From Streptomyces shenzhenensis (GTDB taxonomy: Bacteria > Actinomycetota > Actinomycetes > Streptomycetales > Streptomycetaceae): a DNA stretch of 64,000 bases. Of this stretch, positions 53,307-61,685 are shown one piece after another. The stretch is taken from the NCBI RefSeq assembly GCF_003688995.1, contig NZ_PENI01000014.1, positions 124,001 to 188,000 on the forward strand, given 5' to 3'. The position numbers and the translations under genes are program-made. The notes below the pieces were generated by a model. The model saw only the letters and a program-made list of their open reading frames with translations. It was not told the origin of the DNA and searched no databases. Within the stretch, counting starts at the first letter, position 1; each line of letters opens with the position of its first letter.

Positions 53307-54374
53307 ATGGGCCGCCCTTCCGCCCTCGTGCCGCCCGAGAGCGTGCGAGCGCTGGCCGTCGGTGCCGCGTTCCTCGGCTCGGGCGGCGGGGGCCGCGCCG
53401 AGGAGAACGTCGCGCAGGTCGCCCGCGCCCTCGCGGAACGGCCGGTCGCCCTGGTGGGCGTGGAGGAACTGGACGCGACGGCGGCACTCTGCGCCGTCGC
53501 CCAGATCGGCGCCCCACTGATCGGGACCGAGAGACTCGGGGGTGACGAACTGCCGACGAGCGTCGCCGGACTCGAGGGCGCCCTGGGCCGCCGGATCACT
53601 GCGCTGGTCTGCCTGGAGATCGGGGGGCAGAACGCCCTGGTCGCGCTCTCGGCCGCGGCCCGGCTGGCAGTGCCGCTGGTCGACGGCGACGCGATGGGCC
53701 GCGCCTTCCCCGGCATCCACCAGACCACGCTCACTCTGGGCGGCATGGCCGCGGTGCCCATGGTGTGCGCGTCCCCGGCCGGTTATACGATCACACTCAA
53801 CGGGGCGCTCCCCAACGACCAGGCCGAAACCGTCGTCCGTCAGGCCCTGCCCGCGCTCGGCGGACGAGCAGCGACGGCGCTGTACCCGGCGGCCGCAGAA
53901 CACTACCGGCACCACCTGGTCAGGGGCTCGTTCACCCGCTGCATCGCCTTGGGCACCGCCCTGCTCACCTGGCTGGCCCGGCCCGAGCCATCGAGCCCGC
54001 CCGACCCGGCGCTGCGGGACCTCGGCGTGGAACTGGTCCACACCGGCACGATCGCCGCCGTCGACCGCGGGTTGCACGGCGCGACCGTCGTCGCTCGCGG
54101 ATTCGGCGCCGCGCCGGGCGGAAGCGTCGTGCGCATCGACGCGACCACCGAGTTCCGCAGGGTCCTGGTCGACGGTCGGGTCGTCGCCGACCTGCCCGAC
54201 ATCATCGCCGTCTGCGACACGCGCCACGGGCGGGTACTGACCTTCGACGAGGTCCAGCCGGGCCTGTCGGTGGCGGTCCTGCGGATGCCCGCACCACCGG
54301 CCTGGTACACCCCCGCTGGACGCGTGCTGGCAGCGATGGGCGACCACCGCCGCGACCGGCCGGCCCGGGAGTGA
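53307..54374 (+). CDS. DUF917 (S-Me-THD-like) protein, copy 2
   Basis: The protein of about 355 residues shares the motifs of copy 1 (AAFLGSGGGGRAEENVAQVA, AQIGAPLIGTERLGGDELP, CLEIGGQNALVALSAAARLA, LVDGDAMGRAFPGI) but is clearly diverged, so the two probably act on different steps or as partners. The start is uncertain: ATG 53307 is used, GTG 53328 is possible, and neither has a strong ribosome-binding site. It is followed 62 bp later by the PucR regulator. Confidence 0.8.
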   Translation: MGRPSALVPPESVRALAVGAAFLGSGGGGRAEENVAQVARALAERPVALVGVEELDATAALCAVAQIGAPLIGTERLGGDELPTSVAGLEGALGRRITALVCLEIGGQNALVALSAAARLAVPLVDGDAMGRAFPGIHQTTLTLGGMAAVPMVCASPAGYTITLNGALPNDQAETVVRQALPALGGRAATALYPAAAEHYRHHLVRGSFTRCIALGTALLTWLARPEPSSPPDPALRDLGVELVHTGTIAAVDRGLHGATVVARGFGAAPGGSVVRIDATTEFRRVLVDGRVVADLPDIIAVCDTRHGRVLTFDEVQPGLSVAVLRMPAPPAWYTPAGRVLAAMGDHRRDRPARE

Positions 54375-54436
54375 AGCACCAGCCCGCCAACCCCCTCCCG
54401 TCCCGCAGTGACCAACCGTTCCAGGAGAGACCGACC

Positions 54437-56113
54437 GTGCCCGACGTCCCCGCTCCGCGCGACGGCTCGCGCGCGCCGCAGGTCCAGACCGTGACCGTCG
54501 CGGACATCCTGTCGCTGATCGGGGCCGAGGACGTCACCCTGCTCAGCGATTCCCGGCCCGACACACCCGCGGAGCGCGTCGTCCTGCTCTCCACGGAGAC
54601 CGTGCAGCGGCACGCCCGCGGGCTCGACTCCGAGGAGGCAGGCGTGCCGGACCTGCGAGCCGCGGTCGTGGTGTTCGAGACCGACCTCCTGCCCGGACGC
54701 GCCGAGCCCGACTACCTCGCCGACATCGCCGTACGGCTGTGCGCCGACCAGCACGCGGCGCTGCTCGTCCTGCTCGGCGCCACCGGTCTCGCGGCCTCGA
54801 CCCGGGCCCTGGCGGAACGCTACGCCCTGCCCGTGGCCTCCGTCGTGGGCTCCCGGCGCAGCGGCGTCATCGCCCGGATCGAGATCATCGTCACCCAGCC
54901 CCTGCTGCGCCACCACCAGGCCGTCTGGGCGCTGACCTCTCGGCTCACCGCCCAGGTGGAGGACCTCGCCCAGATCCTGCAGAGCATCGCCGACGTCACC
55001 GGCGGTATCGCCGCGGTCCAGTCGGGTTCCCGGCTCGTCCAGGCGGCCCTGCCCATGCCGGCCGAGCCGGGCTCGCCCATGCTCTACAGGCCGCTGCCGG
55101 TCCGGCGCTCCATCAGCCCGTACACCTCCATCGAGAACGGCCGCAGCACGGCCGTCACACCCGTACCACTGCCGGAGAGCCTGTCCGACCAGCATCTCCT
55201 CCTGGTCGTCCAGCACCGCGGCGGCGGCCCACTGTGGCGCGGGATCGCCCTGGACGTGCTGGCCGCGGCACGCAGCGTGGTGTCCGCGTGGGCCATCAAC
55301 GACCTGCTCACCAGCGACCGGTTGCGGTTCCGGTGGTCGACGATGCTGCAACAGGTGATCGACTCCCCCATCGGACTGCCGCACGCCCTGCTGGCCGACG
55401 CCGACGAGCACGGCTGGGCGCTGGAGAGCTGGCACCTGGCGATCCACCTGCACTGCCAGGAGACGGGCCAACTGCCCAGCGCCGAGCTGACGGAGCTGGA
55501 TCTGCTGCTGCGCGAGGCCGAGATCCCGTGCACGTCGCTGATACCCCGTCCACGGGGTGCCGCCTGCTGGGTCAGCGCCCCCGAACTCGCACTTCTGCCC
55601 GCCCCGCAGCAGTTGGCCGCCCAGGTGAACGAGGCCCTGGAGTTCTATCAGGCATCCAACGACAGCGTGCAGGTGACTGCGGGCATCGGCGCCCCGCACT
55701 CCGGCGCGCAGGGACTCGGCCCGTCCCTGGAGGAGGCGCGCCGCGCCGCCCTGCTACCGCAGAACGACAGCGCCCTGCCGCACGTACGGCTCGGCGAGCG
55801 TCAGGCGGTCGACCGGATTCTCGCCCTCTGGGAGGCCGATCCCCTGCTGCGCAGAGAAGCCGGGAACCTGCTCGCCCCGTTGGACGGTGCGCCGGTGCTC
55901 CTGGCGACCCTCGCGGCATACCTCGAGTCCGGCAGCTCACGCAACGCGACCGCGCGGGTCCTCGCCATTCATCGCAACACCGTCCACCACCGCCTGGAAC
56001 GGATCGAACGCCTCCTCAACGCGAACCTCACGGACCACACCACCCAGATGGCACTGTCCGTGGCACTGCACCTCGCCGACCCCGCGTTCCCAACTCCCTC
56101 GGACGGCATGTGA
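54437..56113 (+). CDS. PucR-family transcriptional regulator
   Basis: The 558-residue protein has an N-terminal PucR ligand-binding domain (VTVADILSLIGAEDVTLLSD, ADIAVRLCADQHAALLVLLG), a GAF-like middle, and the C-terminal PucR helix-turn-helix (LATLAAYLESGSSRNATARV, LAIHRNTVHHRLERIERLL). PucR proteins usually activate purine or hydantoin-type nitrogen catabolism, which agrees with the hydantoinase-like neighbours. AGGAGA precedes GTG 54437. Likely activator of the divergent importer operon. Confidence 0.88.
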   Translation: MPDVPAPRDGSRAPQVQTVTVADILSLIGAEDVTLLSDSRPDTPAERVVLLSTETVQRHARGLDSEEAGVPDLRAAVVVFETDLLPGRAEPDYLADIAVRLCADQHAALLVLLGATGLAASTRALAERYALPVASVVGSRRSGVIARIEIIVTQPLLRHHQAVWALTSRLTAQVEDLAQILQSIADVTGGIAAVQSGSRLVQAALPMPAEPGSPMLYRPLPVRRSISPYTSIENGRSTAVTPVPLPESLSDQHLLLVVQHRGGGPLWRGIALDVLAAARSVVSAWAINDLLTSDRLRFRWSTMLQQVIDSPIGLPHALLADADEHGWALESWHLAIHLHCQETGQLPSAELTELDLLLREAEIPCTSLIPRPRGAACWVSAPELALLPAPQQLAAQVNEALEFYQASNDSVQVTAGIGAPHSGAQGLGPSLEEARRAALLPQNDSALPHVRLGERQAVDRILALWEADPLLRREAGNLLAPLDGAPVLLATLAAYLESGSSRNATARVLAIHRNTVHHRLERIERLLNANLTDHTTQMALSVALHLADPAFPTPSDGM

Positions 56114-56214
56114 GGTTGAACGGGAGCACCACGCGCTGGGCGCCGCGATGTTCGCCAACGGGGTTGCACCGGGGCCGCGTTCTCCGCCTCCAGCGGGGTG
56201 GGCGGCTCGGCGGG

Positions 56215-56955
56215 TTAGAGACGGAGCGTCGTCATACCCCCGTCCATGCGCAGGATCGTCCCTGTGGCGGCCGCTGTTGCCGGTGATGCGAGATATACGA
56301 TGGATATGGCGACTTCGTCCGCGGTCACGAGTCTGCCGAGAGGCTGTCGGTCCCGTAGTGCCTGGGCCGCGGTGGCGGGGTTGTCGGCGTTGTCGAGAAG
56401 CCGTGCGACCCAGGGGGTGTCTGCTGTGCCCGGGGCGACTGCGTTGACCCGGATGCCTTCGGCGGCATGGTCGGCGGCCATGGCCAGTGTCAGGGCGAGG
56501 ACACCGCCCTTGGAGGCGCTGTAGAGGGCCCGCTGCCGCACGCCGACGAAGGCCACGGCAGAGCAGAGGTTGACGATCGCGGGATGGTCGGAGTCGCGCA
56601 GATGAGGCAGTGCCGCCCGGGACACACGCGCGGCGCCGATGAGGTTCACGTCGAGGACATGCGCCCATTCCGCGTCGTCGTTCTGGCTGACATCACCGAC
56701 GGAACCGATACCGGCGTTGTTCACGACGATGTCGAGGCTTCCGAAGGTCCCTACCGTTGTCCGGACGGCGTCGAGGACTGAGGCGTCGTCCGTGACGTCG
56801 CAGGACAGTGTGAGGATGCCGTCCGCAGCGGGTTGTGGCTGCCGGTCCAGGACTGCGACATGCGCACCCCGGGCCTGGAGCAGTGCGGCTGTGGCTGCGC
56901 CGATTCCGCTGCTTCCCCCCGTGATGATCGCGGTAAGGCCTGTGAAGTCGTCCAC
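56215..56955 (-). CDS. SDR dehydrogenase, probable 2-keto-3-deoxy-fuconate dehydrogenase
   Basis: The 246-residue short-chain dehydrogenase has TGGSSGIGAATAALL, NNAGIGSVGD, catalytic Tyr-Lys in LYSASKGGVLALTLAMA, and the C-terminal RMDGGMTTLRL. In oxidative deoxy-sugar pathways such an SDR converts 2-keto-3-deoxy-sugar acid to the 2,4-diketo form, the substrate of the FAH-type hydrolase encoded two genes upstream. GAGGAGAC precedes GTG 56955. Substrate assignment is from context. Confidence 0.85.
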   Translation of the reverse strand: MDDFTGLTAIITGGSSGIGAATAALLQARGAHVAVLDRQPQPAADGILTLSCDVTDDASVLDAVRTTVGTFGSLDIVVNNAGIGSVGDVSQNDDAEWAHVLDVNLIGAARVSRAALPHLRDSDHPAIVNLCSAVAFVGVRQRALYSASKGGVLALTLAMAADHAAEGIRVNAVAPGTADTPWVARLLDNADNPATAAQALRDRQPLGRLVTADEVAISIVYLASPATAAATGTILRMDGGMTTLRL

Positions 56956-56965
56956 GGCTGTCTCC

Positions 56966-57991
56966 TCAACTGATTCGGGGGTCGATCTGGATCTTGGGGC
57001 CGTTGGTGCGACGGTCGGTGAATGTGCCTGCCAGTACCTGGCTGACCGATTCGAGGCCGGTGGTCGCGGCGACCAGCGGACTCGGGTCGATGAGTCCGGT
57101 GGCGTATGCGGTGATGGTGTCGGCAAGACCGGGTGACGCCGAGAGGATTCCGACTGCTGTGACGTCCTTGAGGGCGAGGGTGCGGGTGTCGATGGTGCTG
57201 GGCTCTCCCGCCAGGCCCACGTAGACGACCCTGCCGGCGGGTTCGACGAGGTCGAGTGCTCGGGCGGGCATACGCGTGCCGTTGGAGGCGTCCACAACGG
57301 CGTCGAACGGGAGGTCGGGAAGGGTGTCCTGTGTCCAGGTGTCGGTGAAACCGAGAGTCCGGGGGAAGTCGAGTGAGGCCGGCTGGCGGCCGAGGAGGTG
57401 GACCTCGGCGCCGGCTGCGCGCAGGAACATCGCCGTGAGGAGCCCGATGGTTCCCGGACCGATGACCAGGACCCGGTCTCCGGGCCCGGTGGCACGGGCG
57501 GCTCGGAACGCGTTGCCGCCAGGTTCGACGAGGGCGCCCAGAGTCGCGTCGACCTCGTCCGGCAGCCGGTGCAGGAACCTCACCGGGACGGCCATCTGCT
57601 CGGCCAGCGCGCCGTCCCGTCCGCCGCGGATGCCGATCTCCTGGCGGTTCTCACACACATGCTGGTGGCCGCGGCGGCAGCGGCGGCAGGTGCCGTCACC
57701 GAGCATGGTGTCGCCGGTGACCCGCTGTCCGATCCATTCCGTCGGGGTTCCGGGGCCGGTAGCCGTGACGACCCCGCACCATTCGTGGCCGAGGCGCATC
57801 GGGTACCGGGCGTGCCCTTGATGGAGGTAGGCCATGTCGCCGGTGTAGAACTCCACGTCGGTGCCGCACACACCCACACGTTCGACGGCGATGACGGCCT
57901 CGCCCGGCCCGGCGACGGGTACAGGGACTTCCCGTACCGCGCCCTCGCGGGGCCCGGTCAGGACGTAGGCCCGCATCATGCAGGCGGTCAT
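56966..57991 (-). CDS. Zinc-dependent sugar/polyol dehydrogenase
   Basis: The 341-residue medium-chain dehydrogenase has catalytic zinc ligands (VGVCGTDVEFYTGD, RLGHEWCGVVTATGP), a structural Cys cluster (CRRCRRGHQHVCEN) and Rossmann motif LVIGPGTIGLLTAMFLRAAG. It probably oxidises the free sugar (for example L-fucose to its lactone). ATG 57991 overlaps the upstream FAH-type gene's stop by ATGA. The SDR gene follows after 10 bp. Confidence 0.87.
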   Translation of the reverse strand: MTACMMRAYVLTGPREGAVREVPVPVAGPGEAVIAVERVGVCGTDVEFYTGDMAYLHQGHARYPMRLGHEWCGVVTATGPGTPTEWIGQRVTGDTMLGDGTCRRCRRGHQHVCENRQEIGIRGGRDGALAEQMAVPVRFLHRLPDEVDATLGALVEPGGNAFRAARATGPGDRVLVIGPGTIGLLTAMFLRAAGAEVHLLGRQPASLDFPRTLGFTDTWTQDTLPDLPFDAVVDASNGTRMPARALDLVEPAGRVVYVGLAGEPSTIDTRTLALKDVTAVGILSASPGLADTITAYATGLIDPSPLVAATTGLESVSQVLAGTFTDRRTNGPKIQIDPRIS

Positions 57992-58848
57992 CGGGCCTCG
58001 ATGACGCGTTGCCGCTGGCTGCCCAGGCCGTCGATGCCCAAGTGCATGGTGTCTCCGGGCCTCAGCCACGCCTGGGGGGTGAGGCCCATGCCGACGCCGG
58101 GCGGGGTTCCGGTGTTGATGAGGTCGCCGGGTTCCATGACCAGGAACTGGCTCAGGTGGTGGACGATGGTGCAGGGATCGAAGATCATCGTTGCGGTGGA
58201 ACCGGTCTGGCGGCGTTCGCCGTTGACGTCCAGCCACATTCCCAGATCGAGGACGTCATCGATCTCGTCGGGTGTGACGAGCCAGGGCCCGCAGGGGTTG
58301 AAGGTCTCGGCGGACTTGCCCTTGACCCATTGACCGCCGCGTTCCATCTGGAAGGCCCGTTCGCTGACATCGTTGACCAGTACGTAGCCGGCGATCGCGG
58401 CGCGAGCTTCGTCAACGCTGTCGAGGTAGCTGGTCCGCCGGCCGATGACGATACCCAGCTCCACTTCCCAGTCCAGCTTGGTAGCCGCCCTCGGCAGACG
58501 GACATCGTCGTCGGGCCCGACCAGGGTGTTGGGTGCTTTGTTGAACAGGATCGGCTCGTTGGGAACTTCCTGTCCGGTCTCGGCGGCGTGGTCGCTGTAG
58601 TTCAGCCCGATGCAGAGGATCTGATGTGGCCTGGCAATGGGAGCACCAATCCGTTGGTTGGCGTATGTCCCCAGCCGCCCGGAGTCGATCCGCTCTTCCA
58701 CGATGGGCCTGATCCTGTCAAGTCCGCCGCCGGCGAAGAACGCCTCGTCGAAGTCCACTACGACATCGCTCAGGTCGACATATGTCTGGGGATCGAGGTA
58801 GGCGGCGGGCAGTTCGGCGCCCGGGACACCTATGCGCATCAGTTTCAT
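57988..58848 (-). CDS. FAH-family hydrolase, probable diketo-deoxy-sugar-acid hydrolase
   Basis: The 286-residue protein has the fumarylacetoacetase fold motifs (ILCIGLNYSDHAAETGQEVP, KLDWEVELGIVIGR, FQMERGGQWVKGKSAETFNP, CGPWLVTPDEI, GDLINTGTPPGVGMG) with acidic metal ligands. Members of this subgroup cleave 2,4-diketo-3-deoxy-L-fuconate or the rhamnonate analogue to pyruvate and L-lactate. AGGAGG precedes ATG 58848. It is the first catabolic gene after the IclR regulator on this strand. Confidence 0.87.
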   Translation of the reverse strand: MKLMRIGVPGAELPAAYLDPQTYVDLSDVVVDFDEAFFAGGGLDRIRPIVEERIDSGRLGTYANQRIGAPIARPHQILCIGLNYSDHAAETGQEVPNEPILFNKAPNTLVGPDDDVRLPRAATKLDWEVELGIVIGRRTSYLDSVDEARAAIAGYVLVNDVSERAFQMERGGQWVKGKSAETFNPCGPWLVTPDEIDDVLDLGMWLDVNGERRQTGSTATMIFDPCTIVHHLSQFLVMEPGDLINTGTPPGVGMGLTPQAWLRPGDTMHLGIDGLGSQRQRVIEAR

Positions 58849-58891
58849 GCAGCCTCCTGGAAGGGTGCGGGGTCGAGGGTCACGATGCCGG

Positions 58892-59710
58892 TCATGCGCG
58901 CTCCGTCGCCGACGAGGCCAGCACGTCCCGGATGGCATCGACGGAGGCGATCAGGGCACCGATCGGCTTGCGGTAGGTCAGGGCACTGATGCTGACCGCG
59001 CCGGTGGGCTCGGACGGGGACTTCAGGAACACTGGAACGGCGAGGCAGTTGACGCCGACCTCGTTCTCCTGGTCGTCGATTCCGAAGCCCTGGCAGCGCG
59101 TCTGCTCCAGTGCTTGGTGCAGTTCCTCCGCGGTGCACATGGTCTGCGGAGTTCGTCGTTGCAGAGCAGCGCCGCCGACCCACGCCTCGACGGCCTCGCG
59201 TGTGAGCAGGCGGCGCGAGAGTAAAACCTTGCCGATCGCGGTGCAGTGGGCCGGGTTGCGCCCTCCGATCACCGAGGTCATCCGTACCGCACCGCCGTGC
59301 GGATCGACCTTGGCGCGATAGACGACCTCTCTGCCGTCGAGCACGGCGTAGTGCGCGGTCTCCTGGAACTTCTCGGCGAGCTGTTTCAGTGCCGACTGCA
59401 GACGCACATGCTCCGGGCGGGCGTCGTAGTGGGCGAACGCCATGCGCAGCAGCTCGTCTCCCAAGACGTAGTGTCCGCGGGCGTCCCGGTCCGCCAGTCC
59501 CGACCTGCACAGGGATGTCAGGGCTCGGTGGATCGTCGGCTTGGGACTGTTCATGGCGCGCGTCATCTCCACCAGGCTGACGCCGTCGGGGTAGCGGGCC
59601 AGCTCCTTGAGCACCGCGAGCACCCGGTCTGAGCCGACCAGTTTCCCGGCCTCCGAATCGGAGCCGACTGCTGTGTTCATGCTGTCGGGTGGTGTCGAAC
59701 CGTCAGCCAT
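58892..59710 (-). CDS. IclR-family regulator of the sugar-acid operons
   Basis: The 272-residue protein has the IclR winged helix (VSLVEMTRAMNSPKPTIHRA) and effector domain (NPAHCTAIGKVLLSRRLLT, GIDDQENEVGVNCLAVPVFL). ATG 59710 is used (GGAG at proper distance). Two near-identical 17-bp palindromes flank the divergent promoters, one before this gene and one before the dehydratase, so it likely represses both and itself. The inducer is probably a sugar acid. Confidence 0.9.
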   Translation of the reverse strand: MADGSTPPDSMNTAVGSDSEAGKLVGSDRVLAVLKELARYPDGVSLVEMTRAMNSPKPTIHRALTSLCRSGLADRDARGHYVLGDELLRMAFAHYDARPEHVRLQSALKQLAEKFQETAHYAVLDGREVVYRAKVDPHGGAVRMTSVIGGRNPAHCTAIGKVLLSRRLLTREAVEAWVGGAALQRRTPQTMCTAEELHQALEQTRCQGFGIDDQENEVGVNCLAVPVFLKSPSEPTGAVSISALTYRKPIGALIASVDAIRDVLASSATERA

Positions 59711-59733
59711 AACACTCCATACTTTCGAACGTA

Positions 59734-59750
59734 ATTCCAGTAATTGGAAT
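59734..59750. promoter_or_regulatory. IclR operator, regulator side
   Basis: ATTCCA-GTAAT-TGGAAT, perfect 6-bp arms around five bases, lies 24 bp before the IclR start codon. Confidence 0.7.
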
Positions 59751-59816
59751 TTATCGACAAGCCCCTGAGGTGGCAGAACCCTTTGATACCAGCGAAAACT
59801 GCACCTAGCAAGGGTG

Positions 59817-59846
59817 TTGTCATGACATGGAAGCCGGTGCTAGCTT
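59817..59846 (+). promoter_or_regulatory. Dehydratase operon promoter
   Basis: TTGTCA (59817-59822) and TAGCTT (59841-59846) are spaced 18 bp. Transcription should start near 59853, so the operator at 59876-59892 lies just downstream and could act as a roadblock. Confidence 0.5.
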
Positions 59847-59875
59847 CCTCGGAAAGTTCCACGAAATAGATCATC

Positions 59876-59892
59876 ATTCCATTAATTGGAAT
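59876..59892. promoter_or_regulatory. IclR operator, dehydratase side
   Basis: ATTCCA-TTAAT-TGGAAT differs from the regulator-side copy at only one base (16 of 17 identical). It lies 34 bp before the GTG of the dehydratase gene. Confidence 0.72.
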
Positions 59893-59926
59893 GCCTGATC
59901 GTGAGCGATGAGGCCGGTGAAGAGCC

Positions 59927-61636
59927 GTGGGATTGCGCAGTGGGCAGTGGTACGGCGGGGACGACCGCAACGCCTACATCCACCGGGCGTGGATGCGTCG
60001 CGGTGGCCCCGAGGACGCGTTCGAGCGCCCCCAGATCGCGATCGCCAACACCGCCTCGGACTTCACGCCCTGCAACTCCCATCTGTGGGAGGCGGCTCGG
60101 TCCGTCAAGAACGGTGTGCACGAGCGCGGCGGGACGCCACTGGAACTGCCTGTGGTCTCCCTGGGAGAGACTCAGATGCGCCCCACGGCGATGCTGTGGC
60201 GCAACATGGCGGCGATGGCCACCGAGGAGATGCTGCGGGCCAATCCCATCGATGCGGCGGTCCTGCTCGGAGGCTGCGACAAGACCATTCCGTCACTGCT
60301 CATGGCCGCCGCCTCCGTGGACCTGCCCGCCCTGGTGGTTCCCGGCGGCCCCATGCTCACGGGCACCTTCCGCGGCCGGCCCCTGGGATGCGGCACCGAC
60401 GTCTGGCGCCTGTCGGAGGAGGTCCGGGGCGGGACGCTCTCAGCGGAGGACTTCACACGCTCCGAGGCCTCGATGATCCGCAGTCGCGGGCACTGCAACA
60501 CCATGGGCACCGCATCGACCATGGCCTTGGTCGCGGAAGCTCTCGGGGTCGTCATTCCCGGTGTCGCCGGCACACCGGCCCCGGACAGCAGGCTGCTCCA
60601 GTCCGCACACGAGGCCGGGCGGCTCGCCGTCGACATGATCGCTGCCGACCGCCGCCCCAGCACCATTCTCACCAAGGCCTCGTTCCACAATGCCATCGTC
60701 GCCCTGGCCGCCATCGGCGGATCGACCAACGCCGTGGTCCATCTGCTCGCCATCGCGGGCCGGCTCGGCATCGACCTGACCCTGGACGACTTCGACCGCA
60801 TCGGTTCCCGGGTCCCGGTCCTGGTCGACCTCCAGCCCGCCGGGCGCTTCCTCATGGAGGATCTCCACCGCGCCGGAGGACTGCTCGCGGTACTCAACGA
60901 GGTACGGGACCTCCTCGCCCCCGACGCGGTGACCGTCACCGGGAAACCCCTGGTCGACTATGTCACCGGAAACACCGTCTGGGACCAGGAGGTTATCCGT
61001 CCCCGCGCGGAGCCGCTGGTCGCCGAGGGAGGCATCGCCGTCCTGCGCGGCAACCTGGCCCCCGACGGAGCGCTCATCAAACCGGCTGCGGCTTCACCCC
61101 ACCTGCTGCGGCACCGCGGACGAGCCGTCGTCTTCGACTCGATCGAGGACTTTCACGCCCGTGTCGACGATCCGGACCTCGACATCGATGCCGACTCCGT
61201 GATGGTCCTGCGCGGCTGCGGCCCCAAGGGATACCCCGGCATGCCCGAGGTGTCGAACATGCCCCTGCCGCGCAAGCTGCTCGAACAAGGCGTCCGCGAC
61301 GTGGTACGTGTCTGCGACGGACGGATGAGCGGCACGGCATACGGAACCGTCGTCCTGCACGTTGCCCCCGAAGCCGCCGCAGGCGGGCCGCTCGCCCTGG
61401 TGCGCGACGGGGACCCGATCGTCCTGGACGTCCCCGCACGGCTCATCGCCATCGACATCCCCGCCGAAGTCCTGGCCGCGCGCACCGCGAACCAGGCCAG
61501 CCTCGATGCCTACGCCAGCCCCACCCGCGGCTGGGAACGGCTCTATGTGGACCACGTCCAGCAGGCCGACACTGGCGCCGACCTGGACTTTCTCAACGGA
61601 TCGAGTGGTTCAGCCGTCACCCGTGAGTCTCACTGA
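59927..61636 (+). CDS. IlvD/Edd-family sugar-acid dehydratase
   Basis: The 569-residue protein has the iron-sulfur dehydratase motifs: IANTASDFTPCNSHLWEAA, LGGCDKTIPSLLMAAASVD, RGHCNTMGTASTMALVAEAL, GPKGYPGMPEVSNMPLP, CDGRMSGTAYGTVVLHVAPE. It belongs to the sugar-acid branch (arabonate, xylonate, fuconate) rather than the branched-chain amino-acid enzyme. It would convert the sugar acid (for example L-fuconate) to a 2-keto-3-deoxy acid. GTG 59927 is the only usable start; an in-frame stop lies just upstream. Confidence 0.9.
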   Translation: MGLRSGQWYGGDDRNAYIHRAWMRRGGPEDAFERPQIAIANTASDFTPCNSHLWEAARSVKNGVHERGGTPLELPVVSLGETQMRPTAMLWRNMAAMATEEMLRANPIDAAVLLGGCDKTIPSLLMAAASVDLPALVVPGGPMLTGTFRGRPLGCGTDVWRLSEEVRGGTLSAEDFTRSEASMIRSRGHCNTMGTASTMALVAEALGVVIPGVAGTPAPDSRLLQSAHEAGRLAVDMIAADRRPSTILTKASFHNAIVALAAIGGSTNAVVHLLAIAGRLGIDLTLDDFDRIGSRVPVLVDLQPAGRFLMEDLHRAGGLLAVLNEVRDLLAPDAVTVTGKPLVDYVTGNTVWDQEVIRPRAEPLVAEGGIAVLRGNLAPDGALIKPAAASPHLLRHRGRAVVFDSIEDFHARVDDPDLDIDADSVMVLRGCGPKGYPGMPEVSNMPLPRKLLEQGVRDVVRVCDGRMSGTAYGTVVLHVAPEAAAGGPLALVRDGDPIVLDVPARLIAIDIPAEVLAARTANQASLDAYASPTRGWERLYVDHVQQADTGADLDFLNGSSGSAVTRESH

Positions 61637-61685
61637 CCGCCTTCGGCCCTTCCCCGCCCGCACTGTTTCCAAAGGAGCAAACACC

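Noticed and set aside
59901..59926. GTG 59901 as start of the dehydratase
   Set aside because: It is out of frame, and the dehydratase frame has a TGA just upstream of GTG 59927.
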